Made by a program: the position numbers and the translations under genes. Of a DNA stretch of 64,000 bases, positions 33,262 through 41,609 are shown piece by piece. Numbering within the stretch: the first letter of the stretch is position 1; every line of letters starts with the position of its first letter. Source of the DNA: Amycolatopsis marina (lineage in GTDB: Bacteria; Actinomycetota; Actinomycetes; Mycobacteriales; Pseudonocardiaceae). A model generated the notes under the pieces. It saw only the letters and a list, made by a program, of their open reading frames with translations, was not told where the DNA came from and did not search any database. The DNA is taken from contig NZ_FOKG01000002.1 of the NCBI RefSeq assembly GCF_900111885.1, positions 328,112 through 392,111 of the forward strand. Direction: 5' to 3'.

Positions 33262-33302
33262 GCGGTCCCTTCCACGTTTCTGCCCTGTTCCGCCTCCAGG
33301 GG

Positions 33303-33328
33303 ATACCCGGCAACGGACCGTCGAAAAC
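33303..33328 (-). promoter_or_regulatory. sigma-B/F-type promoter of the P450 gene
   Basis: On the minus strand, GTTTTC (33323-33328) and GGGTAT (33303-33308) are separated by 14 bases. This fits the actinomycete general-stress consensus GNNT-N14-16-GGGTAY exactly. The -10 lies 41 bases before the ATG. Confidence 0.65.
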
Positions 33329-33346
33329 GGACCTGGCACCGTTTCC

Positions 33347-33372
33347 GGTTTGCCGCGGAGAAGCAGAGGTAC
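33347..33372 (+). promoter_or_regulatory. sigma-B/F-type promoter of the methyltransferase/CDGSH genes
   Basis: GGTTTG (33347-33352), 14 bases, AGGTAC (33367-33372). One base differs from the GGGTAC -10 consensus. It lies 10 bases before ATG 33383, so the mRNA would have almost no leader. Confidence 0.55.
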
Positions 33373-33382
33373 TCCTCGACGC

Positions 33383-34048
33383 ATGTGGTTGCTGCGATTG
33401 CCTGGGGTGTACCGGCCGCAGGCCGACACCTGGCTGCTCACCAGAGCACTGAGGGAAGCCCACGTGGGTCCCGGTGCGCATGTCCTCGACCTGTGCACCG
33501 GGACCGGGGCGGTGGCCGTGTCCGCCGCACGGCTCGGTGCACGCCGGGTCTCCGCCGTGGACACCAGCAGGAGGGCGGTGTGGAGCGCGCGGTGCAACGC
33601 TCGCCTGCGCGGCCTCCCGGTCCGCGCCCAGCGTCGAGACGTCCTGGCCAAGCCCGCGCTGGGAGGTTTCGACGTCGTGCTGGCCAACCCGCCCTACGTC
33701 CCGCGCAGGCCGGGCGGCGGGTCCGGTTCCCGCTCCGCCCGCGCATGGGACGCCGGTCCGGACGGGCGCCGGTTCGTGGACCTGCTCTGCGGCGCGGCCC
33801 CGGCCCTGCTGGCGAAGGGCGGCACGATGCTGATGGTGCACTCCTCGCTGTGCGGGGTCGACGGGACGCTCAGGAGCCTGCGCGATGCCGCGTTGAAAGC
33901 CTCCGTCGTCGCCCGTTCCGTCGAGCCGTTCGGGCCGGTGCTCACCGAACGGATCGACTACCTGCAGGAAGCCGGGTTGATCGAGCCCGGACAGCGACAT
34001 GAGGAACTGGTGGTCATCCGTGCCGACCGCACCGAACGGCCCCGCTGA
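33383..34048 (+). CDS. HemK/PrmC-like N5-type methyltransferase
   Basis: The 221-residue Rossmann methyltransferase has the SAM loop LDLCTGTGAVAVSAARLGA and the NPPY tetrapeptide (VLANPPYVPR) that marks enzymes methylating a glutamine side chain or similar planar nitrogen. It lacks the N-terminal helical domain of true PrmC, so it resembles the short HemK2/Mtq2-like group. The substrate may be a protein. It overlaps the CDGSH gene and is probably expressed from a general-stress promoter. Confidence 0.8.
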   Translation: MWLLRLPGVYRPQADTWLLTRALREAHVGPGAHVLDLCTGTGAVAVSAARLGARRVSAVDTSRRAVWSARCNARLRGLPVRAQRRDVLAKPALGGFDVVLANPPYVPRRPGGGSGSRSARAWDAGPDGRRFVDLLCGAAPALLAKGGTMLMVHSSLCGVDGTLRSLRDAALKASVVARSVEPFGPVLTERIDYLQEAGLIEPGQRHEELVVIRADRTERPR

Positions 34049-34283
34049 CCGCGAACCGCGGCGGGTTCGCATCGTTCCCGGTGGCCCCATCCTCGTGGAG
34101 GGCCCCGTGGAGCTGCTCACTCCGGACGGGGACACGGTCACCTCGGACCGTTTCCTGGTCGCGATCTGCGCCTGCAGGCGGAGCAAACGTTTCCCGTTCT
34201 GCGACACCAGTCACCGCAAACGCGTGCGCTCCGGTGCGGAACGCCCGGATCAGCCGGTTCGCGCCGCAACCAGCCCGGACTGA
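34020..34283 (+). CDS. CDGSH-type iron-sulfur protein
   Basis: GTG 34020 gives 87 residues; an upstream ATG at 33999 is also in frame. The diagnostic ligand set C-x-C-x9-C-x3-H is seen in CACRRSKRFPFCDTSH, which coordinates a labile [2Fe-2S] cluster with three Cys and one His. Such proteins serve in redox and iron-sulfur sensing or transfer. It overlaps the methyltransferase gene by 29 bases and the convergent response regulator by 34 bases. Confidence 0.8.
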   Translation: MPTAPNGPADREPRRVRIVPGGPILVEGPVELLTPDGDTVTSDRFLVAICACRRSKRFPFCDTSHRKRVRSGAERPDQPVRAATSPD

Positions 34284-34912
34284 TAGGCGAAGACCACGAG
34301 CTGGGCCCGATCCCGGGCCCGCAGTTTGGTCATCGCCCTGCTCACGTGGGTCTTCACGGTCATCGGGCTGAGCACCATCTGTTCGGCGATCTCGTCGTTG
34401 CTGAGCCCGTGCGCGACCTTGGCGACCACCTCGCGCTCCCGTCTGGTGAGCAACTCGAGGCCGGCGGAGGAGAGGATGTCGGGCGGCCGGGCGACGAATT
34501 CGCTGATCAGCCGCCGCGTGACGGCGGGTGAGAGCAGGGCGTCACCGCGTACCGCGACCCGCAGTGCCTGCAGCAGGTCCGCGGGCTCGGTGTCCTTGAC
34601 CAGGAATCCCGAGGCACCCGCGCGCAGCGCGTTGAAGACGTACTCGTCCAGCCCGTAGTTGGTCAGGATGACCACGTGTACGTCGGTCAGCCGGTCGTCG
34701 CGCACGATCCGCCGGGTGGCCTCGATCCCGTCCATCACCGGCATCTGCACGTCCATCAGCACGATGTCCGGCCGATGTTCGACGGCGAGATCCAGGCCCT
34801 CGCGACCGGTGCCGCCCTCGGCGATCACGTCGATGTCGTCCTCCGCGTCGAGGAGCGCCCGGATGCCGGTCCGGATGAGGACCTGGTCGTCGACCAGCAC
34901 GACCCTGATCAC
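34250..34912 (-). CDS. NarL/LuxR-type response regulator
   Basis: The 220-residue protein has a receiver with the phosphoacceptor in IVLMDVQMPVMDG and a LuxR helix-turn-helix (LTRREREVVAKVAHGLSNDE, VLSPMTVKTHVSRAM). It overlaps its kinase by 4 bases. Divergent from it, past the kinase, lie the flavin oxidase and exporter genes, the likely targets. Confidence 0.93.
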   Translation of the reverse strand: MIRVVLVDDQVLIRTGIRALLDAEDDIDVIAEGGTGREGLDLAVEHRPDIVLMDVQMPVMDGIEATRRIVRDDRLTDVHVVILTNYGLDEYVFNALRAGASGFLVKDTEPADLLQALRVAVRGDALLSPAVTRRLISEFVARPPDILSSAGLELLTRREREVVAKVAHGLSNDEIAEQMVLSPMTVKTHVSRAMTKLRARDRAQLVVFAYQSGLVAARTG

Positions 34913-35682
34913 GTGGTGCCCGGTATCGGCAGTTCGGCCTGGACGGAGAATCCCCGGGTGGCTCGTGGCTCGGCACTTAACTCCCCGCCGAGCGCCGTGA
35001 CCCGTTCCCGCATCCCGATCAGCCCGTGGCCGGGCACCGGTGGCCGCTGCGAAGCGCGACCGTCGTCGTCGATCCGAACCGTCAGGGTGCGGGGACCGTA
35101 GGTCAGCCGGATCGAGGCGGTCGCGGGGCCCGCGTGCCTGCCGACATTGGTCAACGCCTCCTGCACGACCCGGTACGCCGCCTGATCGACCTCGGGAGGC
35201 AGCACCCGGGCCTCGCCCTCCACGGTGACCGTGGTGGCGAGACCGGAGGCCTCGGCTCGCCGCACCAGAGCCGGAATCCGGTCGAGTCCGTTGCCATTGC
35301 CGTTGCCGTCCTGGTCCCGGCGCAGCACGTCCAGCGTCGACCGCAGCTCCCGCACCGCGTCGCTGCTGGCCTCCTGGATCGCGAGCAGCGCGTCCGGCGG
35401 TTCCGCACCGTGCTTGCGGGCGAGGTGCGCCGCGACGCCTGCCTGGACCTTGATCACGGAGATGCTGTGCGTGAGCGAGTCGTGCAACTCCCGCGCGATG
35501 TGCAGCCGTTCCTCGACCGCCCGGCGGCGAGCCACCTCCTCACGGGTGCGTTCCGCCTCCTCCGCGCGGTTCTCGACCTCGCGGACATACGCTCGCCACT
35601 GCAGGAACGCCAGCGCGGTGATCCCGATGGAGACGAGCCAGCCGGTGGCGTAGAACCTCCGCCATCCGCGATCAGTGCGCAT
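34909..35682 (-). CDS. short NarL-type sensor histidine kinase
   Basis: The 257-residue kinase has one N-terminal membrane helix (residues 12-28), a coiled coil rich in Arg/Glu, the HisKA_3 box (LHIARELHDSLTHSISVIKV) and an ATPase domain (VVQEALTNVGRHAG, GHGLIGMRERV). An in-frame TAG just upstream of the ATG rules out a longer N-terminus. It therefore lacks the four to six membrane helices usual in this group, and sensing must occur through the single helix or a partner. Confidence 0.88.
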   Translation of the reverse strand: MRTDRGWRRFYATGWLVSIGITALAFLQWRAYVREVENRAEEAERTREEVARRRAVEERLHIARELHDSLTHSISVIKVQAGVAAHLARKHGAEPPDALLAIQEASSDAVRELRSTLDVLRRDQDGNGNGNGLDRIPALVRRAEASGLATTVTVEGEARVLPPEVDQAAYRVVQEALTNVGRHAGPATASIRLTYGPRTLTVRIDDDGRASQRPPVPGHGLIGMRERVTALGGELSAEPRATRGFSVQAELPIPGTT

Positions 35683-35899
35683 GCGGCGAGCCTATTGCGC
35701 TTGCCCTGTCCCCTGCATCCTCCCGCCGGAGTACTTCCCCGCTACTTCCCGCGCCGTACGCCCCCTTTCGGACACCCCCGCGCCCAGCAGTCCCAAGAGA
35801 CGTCCGGGAGACGACGAAATCCGCGCCCGATCCGCGCAGGCTCCATGAGGTGGAAAGCAACGTTTTCCGCAGCCAACCCCTACATGTGAGGAGCGACAA

Positions 35900-37255
35900 G
35901 TGAACCAGAAGCTGCCGAGAAGCCACCTGGGGAGCATGGTCCTGCTGCCGGAGGACGACGGGTACGCGGAGGCCGCCAGGACGTTCTCGACGACGGGGAC
36001 GCCTGCGCTGATCGTGCGGCCGAGGGACGCACACGAGGTGTCCGCCGCGATCCGCTACGCCAGACACCAGGACCTGGCCGTGTCCGTCAGATCGGGTGGT
36101 CACAGCGTGCTCGGGCACAGCGCGGGCGTCGGCGGTATGACACTGGACCTACGGCGTCTCGACGCCGTCACGATGATCGATGACGGCGAGCGGATCGTGC
36201 GGATCGGCGCGGGCGCGGACTGGGGCCGGGTCGCTGCCTTCCTCGAACCGTACGGCCTCGCGCTGACCGCAGGAGACCACGCTCGTGTCGGCGTGGGCGG
36301 GCTGACAGTCGGCGGCGGCATCGGCTGGCTGGTCCGCAAGCACGGTCTCGCCATCGACAACCTGCTCGCGGCCAGGGTGGTGACGGCCGATGGACGGTTG
36401 CTCGTCGCGAGCGAAGACGAGAACGAGGATCTGTTCTGGGCGATTCGTGGCGGGGGCGGGAACTTCGGTGTCGTGGTCAGTTTCGACTTCGCTGCCCAGC
36501 CGGTCACCACGGTCCACTACGGAACGGTCACCTACCAGGGAGACGACGTCGTCTCCCTGCTCAGGGGCTGGCGTGACCACATGCGATCGGCCCAGGACGA
36601 ACTCAGCAGCACCCTCGTCCTGACGCCGAAGCTGTTCGGGATGCCGGAATCCGTCATGCTCCTGCTCTGTTACTCCGGGAACGACTCGGCTGCTGCCGCC
36701 GAGGCGATCGACCCGTTGCTGGGTCTGGGCACGGTGACCGGCAAGCAGATCTCCGCGACCCGGTACGTGGACATCCTCGAGAAGGAGGCGGAGCTCCCGC
36801 CCGGTGTGCGGATCGCGGCGCGCAACAGTCTGGTCCGGTCCCTCGGCGACGAGGTGCTCGCCGCGATCGCCGGCACTCACGGGAGCAACACGTCCACCGT
36901 GCTCAGTCTGCGGAGTCTCGGCGGTGCGTTCGCGCGCGTCCCGGCGGACGCGACGGCGTTCGCCCACCGCGACGCCGAGGCGATGATCGTCGCCACCGCC
37001 TTCCTCGAGGAGGGCGCGACCGAGGCGGAGGTCGAGAAGGCGCTCACCCCGTGGCAGGCCGTCGCGGCCCATGGATCGGGCGTCTACGGCAACTTCCAGG
37101 GCTCGGAGACCGCAGCGGATCTGGCGGCGATCTACCCGCCCGCGACCTACGCGCGCCTCGCCGCGGCGAAGCAGACCTACGACCCCGCCAACGTGTTCCA
37201 CCGCAACCACAACATCGCGCCCAGCGGCGCGGTGCGAACGGAGGGCATCGCATGA
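35900..37255 (+). CDS. secondary-metabolism-type FAD oxidoreductase (BBE-like)
   Basis: The 451-residue flavoenzyme has the FAD_binding_4 domain with H68 in RSGGHSVLGHS, the usual histidyl-FAD attachment, and the C-terminal BBE motif NVFHRNHNI. In bicovalent members a cysteine sits in a GTCPxVGxGG loop. Here the loop is GDHARVGVGG, so only single covalent attachment is expected. Relatives oxidise sugars of anthracyclines or other alcohols. GTG 35900 has a ribosome binding site (gaggag). It overlaps the ABC ATPase gene by 4 bases. Confidence 0.85.
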   Translation: MNQKLPRSHLGSMVLLPEDDGYAEAARTFSTTGTPALIVRPRDAHEVSAAIRYARHQDLAVSVRSGGHSVLGHSAGVGGMTLDLRRLDAVTMIDDGERIVRIGAGADWGRVAAFLEPYGLALTAGDHARVGVGGLTVGGGIGWLVRKHGLAIDNLLAARVVTADGRLLVASEDENEDLFWAIRGGGGNFGVVVSFDFAAQPVTTVHYGTVTYQGDDVVSLLRGWRDHMRSAQDELSSTLVLTPKLFGMPESVMLLLCYSGNDSAAAAEAIDPLLGLGTVTGKQISATRYVDILEKEAELPPGVRIAARNSLVRSLGDEVLAAIAGTHGSNTSTVLSLRSLGGAFARVPADATAFAHRDAEAMIVATAFLEEGATEAEVEKALTPWQAVAAHGSGVYGNFQGSETAADLAAIYPPATYARLAAAKQTYDPANVFHRNHNIAPSGAVRTEGIA

Positions 37256-38196
37256 GTTATGCGTTCGAAGTCGAAGGGCTGGTGAAGAAGTTCGGCCGGA
37301 CGACGGCGCTGGCTGGCATCGACCTGCACGCGCGCCCGGGCTCGGTACTGGGGGTACTCGGCCCCAACGGAGCAGGAAAAACTACGGCCATCCGCATCCT
37401 CGCCACGTTGGTGCGACCCGACAGGGGACGGGCAACGGTCTGTGGCCTCGACGTCGTCCGCGACGCCGCGCGCGTCCGCAGGATCGTCGGACTCACCGGC
37501 CAGTACGCGACCGTCGACGAAGACCTCACCGGGACCGAGAACCTCGTGCTCATCGGCAAACTGCTGGACCTCACCGGTGCGCGCGCGACGGCTCGCGCGT
37601 CCGATCTGCTCGACCGGTTCGGGCTGGCCGATGCGGCAGGCCGCCGGGCTTCCACCTACTCCGGCGGCATGCGTCGCAGACTCGATCTCGCCGCCAGTCT
37701 CGTCGGCGACCCGCAGGTCGTCTTCCTGGACGAGCCGACGACAGGGCTGGATCCCGGCAAACGCGAGGACCTGTGGCAGACGATCCGCGCGCTCGCCGAC
37801 GGCGGAGCCACCGTCCTGCTCACGACCCAGTACATGGAGGAGGCCGACGCGCTCGCCGACGAGATCACGGTGATCGACCACGGCCGGGTCATCGCGCACG
37901 ACACCCCGGCGGGACTCAAACAGTTGGTGGGCGGGCAGACCGTCGTCGTACGCCCGAAGGATCCGGCGCAGCTCGGCACGGCCGCTGAGGTCGCGACCCG
38001 GACGACCGGTCGCACGATCGAGCGGGCGCACGGTGGCGTGCTCACCGTGCCGGTCGACGGCGAGCACGCCTTCACGGAGATCGTGCGGGGTCTCGACGCG
38101 GCGGGCGTCGCCGTCGCGGAACTCGCGCTCCGGCTGCCGAGCCTCGACGAGGTCTTCTTCAGCCTCACCGGACATCGCACGGATGAGACCCAGTGA
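37252..38196 (+). CDS. DrrA-type ABC exporter ATPase
   Basis: The 314-residue ATPase has Walker A (GPNGAGKTT), signature (YSGGMRRRLDLA), Walker B (VVFLDEPTTGLD) and the DrrA-like C-terminal domain ending LPSLDEVFFSLTGH. It should power the export of a hydrophobic drug or metabolite with the permease at 38366. Overlap with the flavin oxidase suggests that the oxidase and the exporter handle the same compound. Confidence 0.9.
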   Translation: MSYAFEVEGLVKKFGRTTALAGIDLHARPGSVLGVLGPNGAGKTTAIRILATLVRPDRGRATVCGLDVVRDAARVRRIVGLTGQYATVDEDLTGTENLVLIGKLLDLTGARATARASDLLDRFGLADAAGRRASTYSGGMRRRLDLAASLVGDPQVVFLDEPTTGLDPGKREDLWQTIRALADGGATVLLTTQYMEEADALADEITVIDHGRVIAHDTPAGLKQLVGGQTVVVRPKDPAQLGTAAEVATRTTGRTIERAHGGVLTVPVDGEHAFTEIVRGLDAAGVAVAELALRLPSLDEVFFSLTGHRTDETQ

Positions 38197-38213
38197 CTTC
38201 TATGAACGTGCGA

Positions 38214-38292
38214 CCGCAATCGCGTGGCCAGGGCTCCGTTCCCAACGCCCGGCACGTCATCACCAGTCGGAGCCCTACCCCCACGATTGCGG
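38214..38292. repeat. long imperfect inverted repeat between exporter subunits
   Basis: Arms 38214-38238 and 38268-38292 (25 bases each; CCGCAATCG...AGGGCTCCG against its complement) match at about 20 positions around a 29-base loop. It fills much of the 169-base gap between ATPase and permease genes, where most DrrAB systems have none. It may limit permease expression or mark a deletion or insertion scar. Confidence 0.6.
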
Positions 38293-38365
38293 GCCTTCGG
38301 CGAGCACGTTCCGTCGCATCACCTCGACATGGCGAAGCAACTTCTCGGATCTGGTAGGAGACCGC

Positions 38366-39190
38366 ATGACCTCGACGTACAGCCCAAGCGCTACCACCCG
38401 GCGCGACACGACCGACGTGCGGCAGCGGTCGTGGGCCCTTGCCCGGCACAGCCTGGCCCTCGCCGGCCGGAGTTTGGTCAAGACCCGGCGCAACCCGGGT
38501 CTGCTGATGGACGCGCTGATCCTGCCGATCATGTTCCTGCTGCTGTTCGTCTATCTGTTCGGCGGAGCGGTCACGGGCTCCACTGAGGAGTACCTGCGGT
38601 ACCTCTTCCCCGGAATTCTGGTGCTGACGACCGTGCTCGCCGGGCAGGTCGCCACCGGACTCAACATCGTGATCGATATGCAGAAGGGCGTCTTCGACCG
38701 GTTCCGCAGCCTGCCGATCAGCCGGTCCGCCCCGCTGATCGGCTCGGTCCTCGGCGACACGCTCCGCTACCTCATCACGGTCGTGGTGCTGTTCGGCTTT
38801 GGCTTTCTGCTCGGCTTCCGGATCGACACCGGTCTACTGCCCGCACTGGGTGCGGCCGCGCTGGCGATCGGCTTCGGCTTCTCGTTGAGCTGGCTGACCG
38901 TGCTCGTGGCGGTGCTGCTCAGGAGCGAGACGATGGTGTCCACCGTGGGTTTCCTGCTCCCCTTCCCGCTGGTGTTCGGCACGAGCATGGTCGCCCCGGC
39001 CGAAACGATGCCCGGGTGGCTGCAGGCCTGGATCGACGTCAATCCGGTGAGTCACGCGATCGAGGCGAGCCAGGGACTGCTGCTGGGCGGGCCGGTGGCC
39101 GGGCCGGTCAGCATGACGCTGTTGTGGAGCGCGATCTTCCTTGCCGTGTTCGGCAGCCTGGCGGTCTGGGCCTACCGGCGCCGGGTCTGA
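38366..39190 (+). CDS. DrrB-type ABC exporter permease
   Basis: The 274-residue protein has six hydrophobic segments of the ABC2 membrane family, with RNPGLLMDALILPIMFLLLF, MQKGVFDRFRSLPISR and NPVSHAIEASQGLLLG. Ribosome binding site GGTAGGAG precedes ATG 38366. It completes the exporter with the ATPase at 37252. Confidence 0.9.
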   Translation: MTSTYSPSATTRRDTTDVRQRSWALARHSLALAGRSLVKTRRNPGLLMDALILPIMFLLLFVYLFGGAVTGSTEEYLRYLFPGILVLTTVLAGQVATGLNIVIDMQKGVFDRFRSLPISRSAPLIGSVLGDTLRYLITVVVLFGFGFLLGFRIDTGLLPALGAAALAIGFGFSLSWLTVLVAVLLRSETMVSTVGFLLPFPLVFGTSMVAPAETMPGWLQAWIDVNPVSHAIEASQGLLLGGPVAGPVSMTLLWSAIFLAVFGSLAVWAYRRRV

Positions 39191-39194
39191 CTGC

Positions 39195-39377
39195 CTGTTG
39201 GCGAACGCGCGTCACGATCGATGTGGTCAAGATGGCGGTGCGGAGCGCCTCAGTCTGGGTGGCGGTGGGAGACGGGTGGGCGGGGCTCGGACCCACGCAC
39301 GAATACTCACCACCACGGGTTGTACGCCCCGACTCGCCGATCGTGGGCTTCGCCGCGCGCGTTCTGGGGGCAGCACC
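39195..39377 (+). repeat. dispersed intergenic element, copy B
   Basis: It begins CTGTTGGCGAACGCGCGTCA and ends CGCCGCGCGCGTTCTGGGGG with CAGCACC, matching the ends of copy A (31371-31503) in reverse orientation; the interiors are diverged. It fills the whole gap between the convergent permease and iron-enzyme genes. Confidence 0.6.
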
Positions 39378-39378
39378 G

Positions 39379-40434
39379 CTAGTTCGCCGACAGGCTCTGA
39401 CCGTGGTGCCGGCGCAGCGAGGTGCGATCCCGCGCCCAGCTGCCGAGCAGGTGCTCCGCAAGGCGGTCCTCCAGGAAACCGGTGGCCTGGACGCCGAACA
39501 CCACGTCGGCGGCCAGCTCCGGTTCCCTGGCCAGCAGGTCCCCGATCACATCGTGGCGCAGCACCTGCTCGTGCACGGCGTCGGCCTCGATGTGTTCGGT
39601 GAAGAAGTACCGGCAGGCCGCTGGCGCACCGAGCCGTTCGAGCGCGGCGTCCATCCGCCGCGCGCTCGGCGCGGTGGTGATCTCTGCGGCGGCGAAGTGC
39701 CCGACCAGCGCCCCGCGTAACCGCCGGTGCAGACCGAACAACGACATCATGTTGACCGGCGCGAGGCCGACGGCGGGCACCAGGTCCAGGTAGTGCAGGT
39801 AGCCCGGCGAAAGATCGGCCGCTGCGAGCAGGTCGGCGAACAGCTGGGCGTGCACCTGTTCCCCACGGCCACCGCCGAACTCGTCGTACTCCACGGCCAC
39901 CAGCGCCGCTTTCGCCGTTCCGCGCAGGCGCGGGATGACCCAGGCGTGCGGGTCGGCCTCCTTGAGGTGGTAGATCGAACGGTGGATGAAGTACTCACGC
40001 ATCTGCCACCAGGTGCCGTGGTCCCGCAGGTAGTCGCTCACCCCTGCCCCGTCGACCGGCTCCACCAGCAGCTCGTCCAACACACCCTCGACGTCGCTGG
40101 ACCCGCCGCCTCCCGCGATCCCGACGCGCAGCGCGGCGAGGAACGACCGTTCCATCGCGCCGCGCAGGCGCAACAGTTCGGGGTCCCACTCCCAGTCGGG
40201 GTCGACGCCGTCGAAGCCCTGGTAGTGCAGCTCATAACAGACCTGGAGGGCGAGCTGCAGGTCCTCGCCGAGCGGGTCCGCCGACCCGACCTCCGCGAGG
40301 TCGAACACCTCCCCCACGGCACCGCGCTCGTCCTCGCGCAGTGCGCCGAGTACGGCCGCGGAGAGCGGGCCGCGCGCTGCGGGCAACGCGGCACCGGCCA
40401 CGGGAACAGCTGTCGCATCGGGCTGGGCAGTCAT
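39379..40434 (-). CDS. iron-containing redox enzyme, heme-oxygenase-like fold
   Basis: The 351-residue helical protein matches the actinobacterial iron-containing redox enzyme family (heme-oxygenase-like diiron oxidases). Candidate metal ligands are H and E residues in CYELHYQGFDG, REYFIHRSIYHLKEADPH, VEYDEFGGGR and YFFTEHIEADAVHE. Family members catalyse O2-dependent oxidations of small molecules, for example N-oxygenation or C-C cleavage. It is the last gene of a three-gene operon with 4-base overlaps. In other actinomycetes relatives often accompany CDGSH and HemK-like genes, present here 5 kb away. Confidence 0.75.
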   Translation of the reverse strand: MTAQPDATAVPVAGAALPAARGPLSAAVLGALREDERGAVGEVFDLAEVGSADPLGEDLQLALQVCYELHYQGFDGVDPDWEWDPELLRLRGAMERSFLAALRVGIAGGGGSSDVEGVLDELLVEPVDGAGVSDYLRDHGTWWQMREYFIHRSIYHLKEADPHAWVIPRLRGTAKAALVAVEYDEFGGGRGEQVHAQLFADLLAAADLSPGYLHYLDLVPAVGLAPVNMMSLFGLHRRLRGALVGHFAAAEITTAPSARRMDAALERLGAPAACRYFFTEHIEADAVHEQVLRHDVIGDLLAREPELAADVVFGVQATGFLEDRLAEHLLGSWARDRTSLRRHHGQSLSAN

Positions 40435-41609
40435 CGATCACCTCCGTCGTTCCGCGACCGGGTACCCGCTGCCGACTGCTCCCACCCCTCGCCGGAGTGT
40501 CCTGCCGTTTCCGCCGCCAGCATCCGCACAGCGGCGGGGATCCCGTAACGGGCCGCTGCTCGCCGCTGCCGCTCCGCACCGGTCCCGTGTGCCCGGATCA
40601 GGGCCAGTACTCGCCGCACACTCGACAGGTCACCGGTTTCCTCGAGTGCCGGTCGTACTCGGTGCAGCAGGTCACGCAGCAGCTGTACGGCCGGTACCCG
40701 GCGGGCACGGAGCATGTCCACACCGTCGCCCTCGAGACCATGACGTGCCGCCGACCACACCGCGGCCGCGGCCACCTGCTCACCTGGTCGCGGAGCCGGG
40801 GCTCCGCGCTCCACGTCGAGCACCGTCGTCCGGACGAGTGCCCTCGTCAGCAACGCGAACAGGACCGCCTCGTCGACCGTGCCGGCCGTGTCGGCGACGC
40901 GGAACTCGATCGTCGGCAGCGTCGGCGAGGGCCGGACCAGCCAGAAGCTCATCCGCTCGTCCACGAGCACTCCGCACTCCACCAGGCGGGCCACCTCGGC
41001 ATCGTGGTCGGCGCGGTCGGCGAAGTAGGGCGGGACTCCCGAGCCGGGAAAGCGCGATTGCTGCACCATCCGCCAGCTGCCGAAGCCGGTGTCCCTGCCT
41101 TCCCACAGTGGCGAATTCACCGAGAGCGCGAGCAGGGTCGGAATCCACGGCCGCAGCCGGTTGACGACGGCGACCGCGAGTTCCGGATCGGGCACACCCA
41201 CATGAACGTGACATCCGCAGGCCTCGTAGTCGGCCACCATTCCCGCATACAGGTAATCGATGCGGGCGAAGCGCTCGGAAGGTTCGTCCACAACGGACTG
41301 GAAGGACAAGGGCGGCGTGCCGGAGGCCACCAGCAGCGCGTCGACGGCAGTGGCCTGTTCCACGAGCCAGTTGCGCGCCGCGAGCAGGTGCGCACGCAGG
41401 TCCGCCTCCCCCGCGCAGACGCCGGTGGCCGCCTCCACCTGGGTTTCCCGCAGTTCCGCGTGCAGCAAGGCGCCGTCCGGAAGGCCGACCGGCGGCCTGG
41501 CCAGGATCTTCGGCCCCGCGGCGAGAGTACGGCCGGAGTCCGGCTCGGCCACCAGGAACTCCTCCTCCACCCCGACGGTGTGCCCGGCGGCCACAGTCGG
41601 GCCGGTCAC
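40431..41609 (-). CDS. GCS2-family carboxylate-amine ligase (YbdK/EgtA-like)
   Basis: The 392-residue protein has the GCS2 start TVGVEEEFLVAEPD, the CGCHVHVGVPD block and PTIEFRVADTAGTVDEA. The family joins glutamate to an amine such as cysteine, making gamma-glutamyl amides. The precise acceptor is unknown, and actinomycetes use mycothiol rather than glutathione. GTG 41609 overlaps the Rieske-FAD gene by 4 bases and its end overlaps the iron enzyme by 4 bases. Confidence 0.85.
   Translation of the reverse strand: MTGPTVAAGHTVGVEEEFLVAEPDSGRTLAAGPKILARPPVGLPDGALLHAELRETQVEAATGVCAGEADLRAHLLAARNWLVEQATAVDALLVASGTPPLSFQSVVDEPSERFARIDYLYAGMVADYEACGCHVHVGVPDPELAVAVVNRLRPWIPTLLALSVNSPLWEGRDTGFGSWRMVQQSRFPGSGVPPYFADRADHDAEVARLVECGVLVDERMSFWLVRPSPTLPTIEFRVADTAGTVDEAVLFALLTRALVRTTVLDVERGAPAPRPGEQVAAAAVWSAARHGLEGDGVDMLRARRVPAVQLLRDLLHRVRPALEETGDLSSVRRVLALIRAHGTGAERQRRAAARYGIPAAVRMLAAETAGHSGEGWEQSAAGTRSRNDGGDR

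Noticed and set aside
33158..33382. Upstream extension of the HemK-like methyltransferase frame
   Set aside because: The frame is open but overlaps the divergent P450 gene and lacks coding character before ATG 33383.
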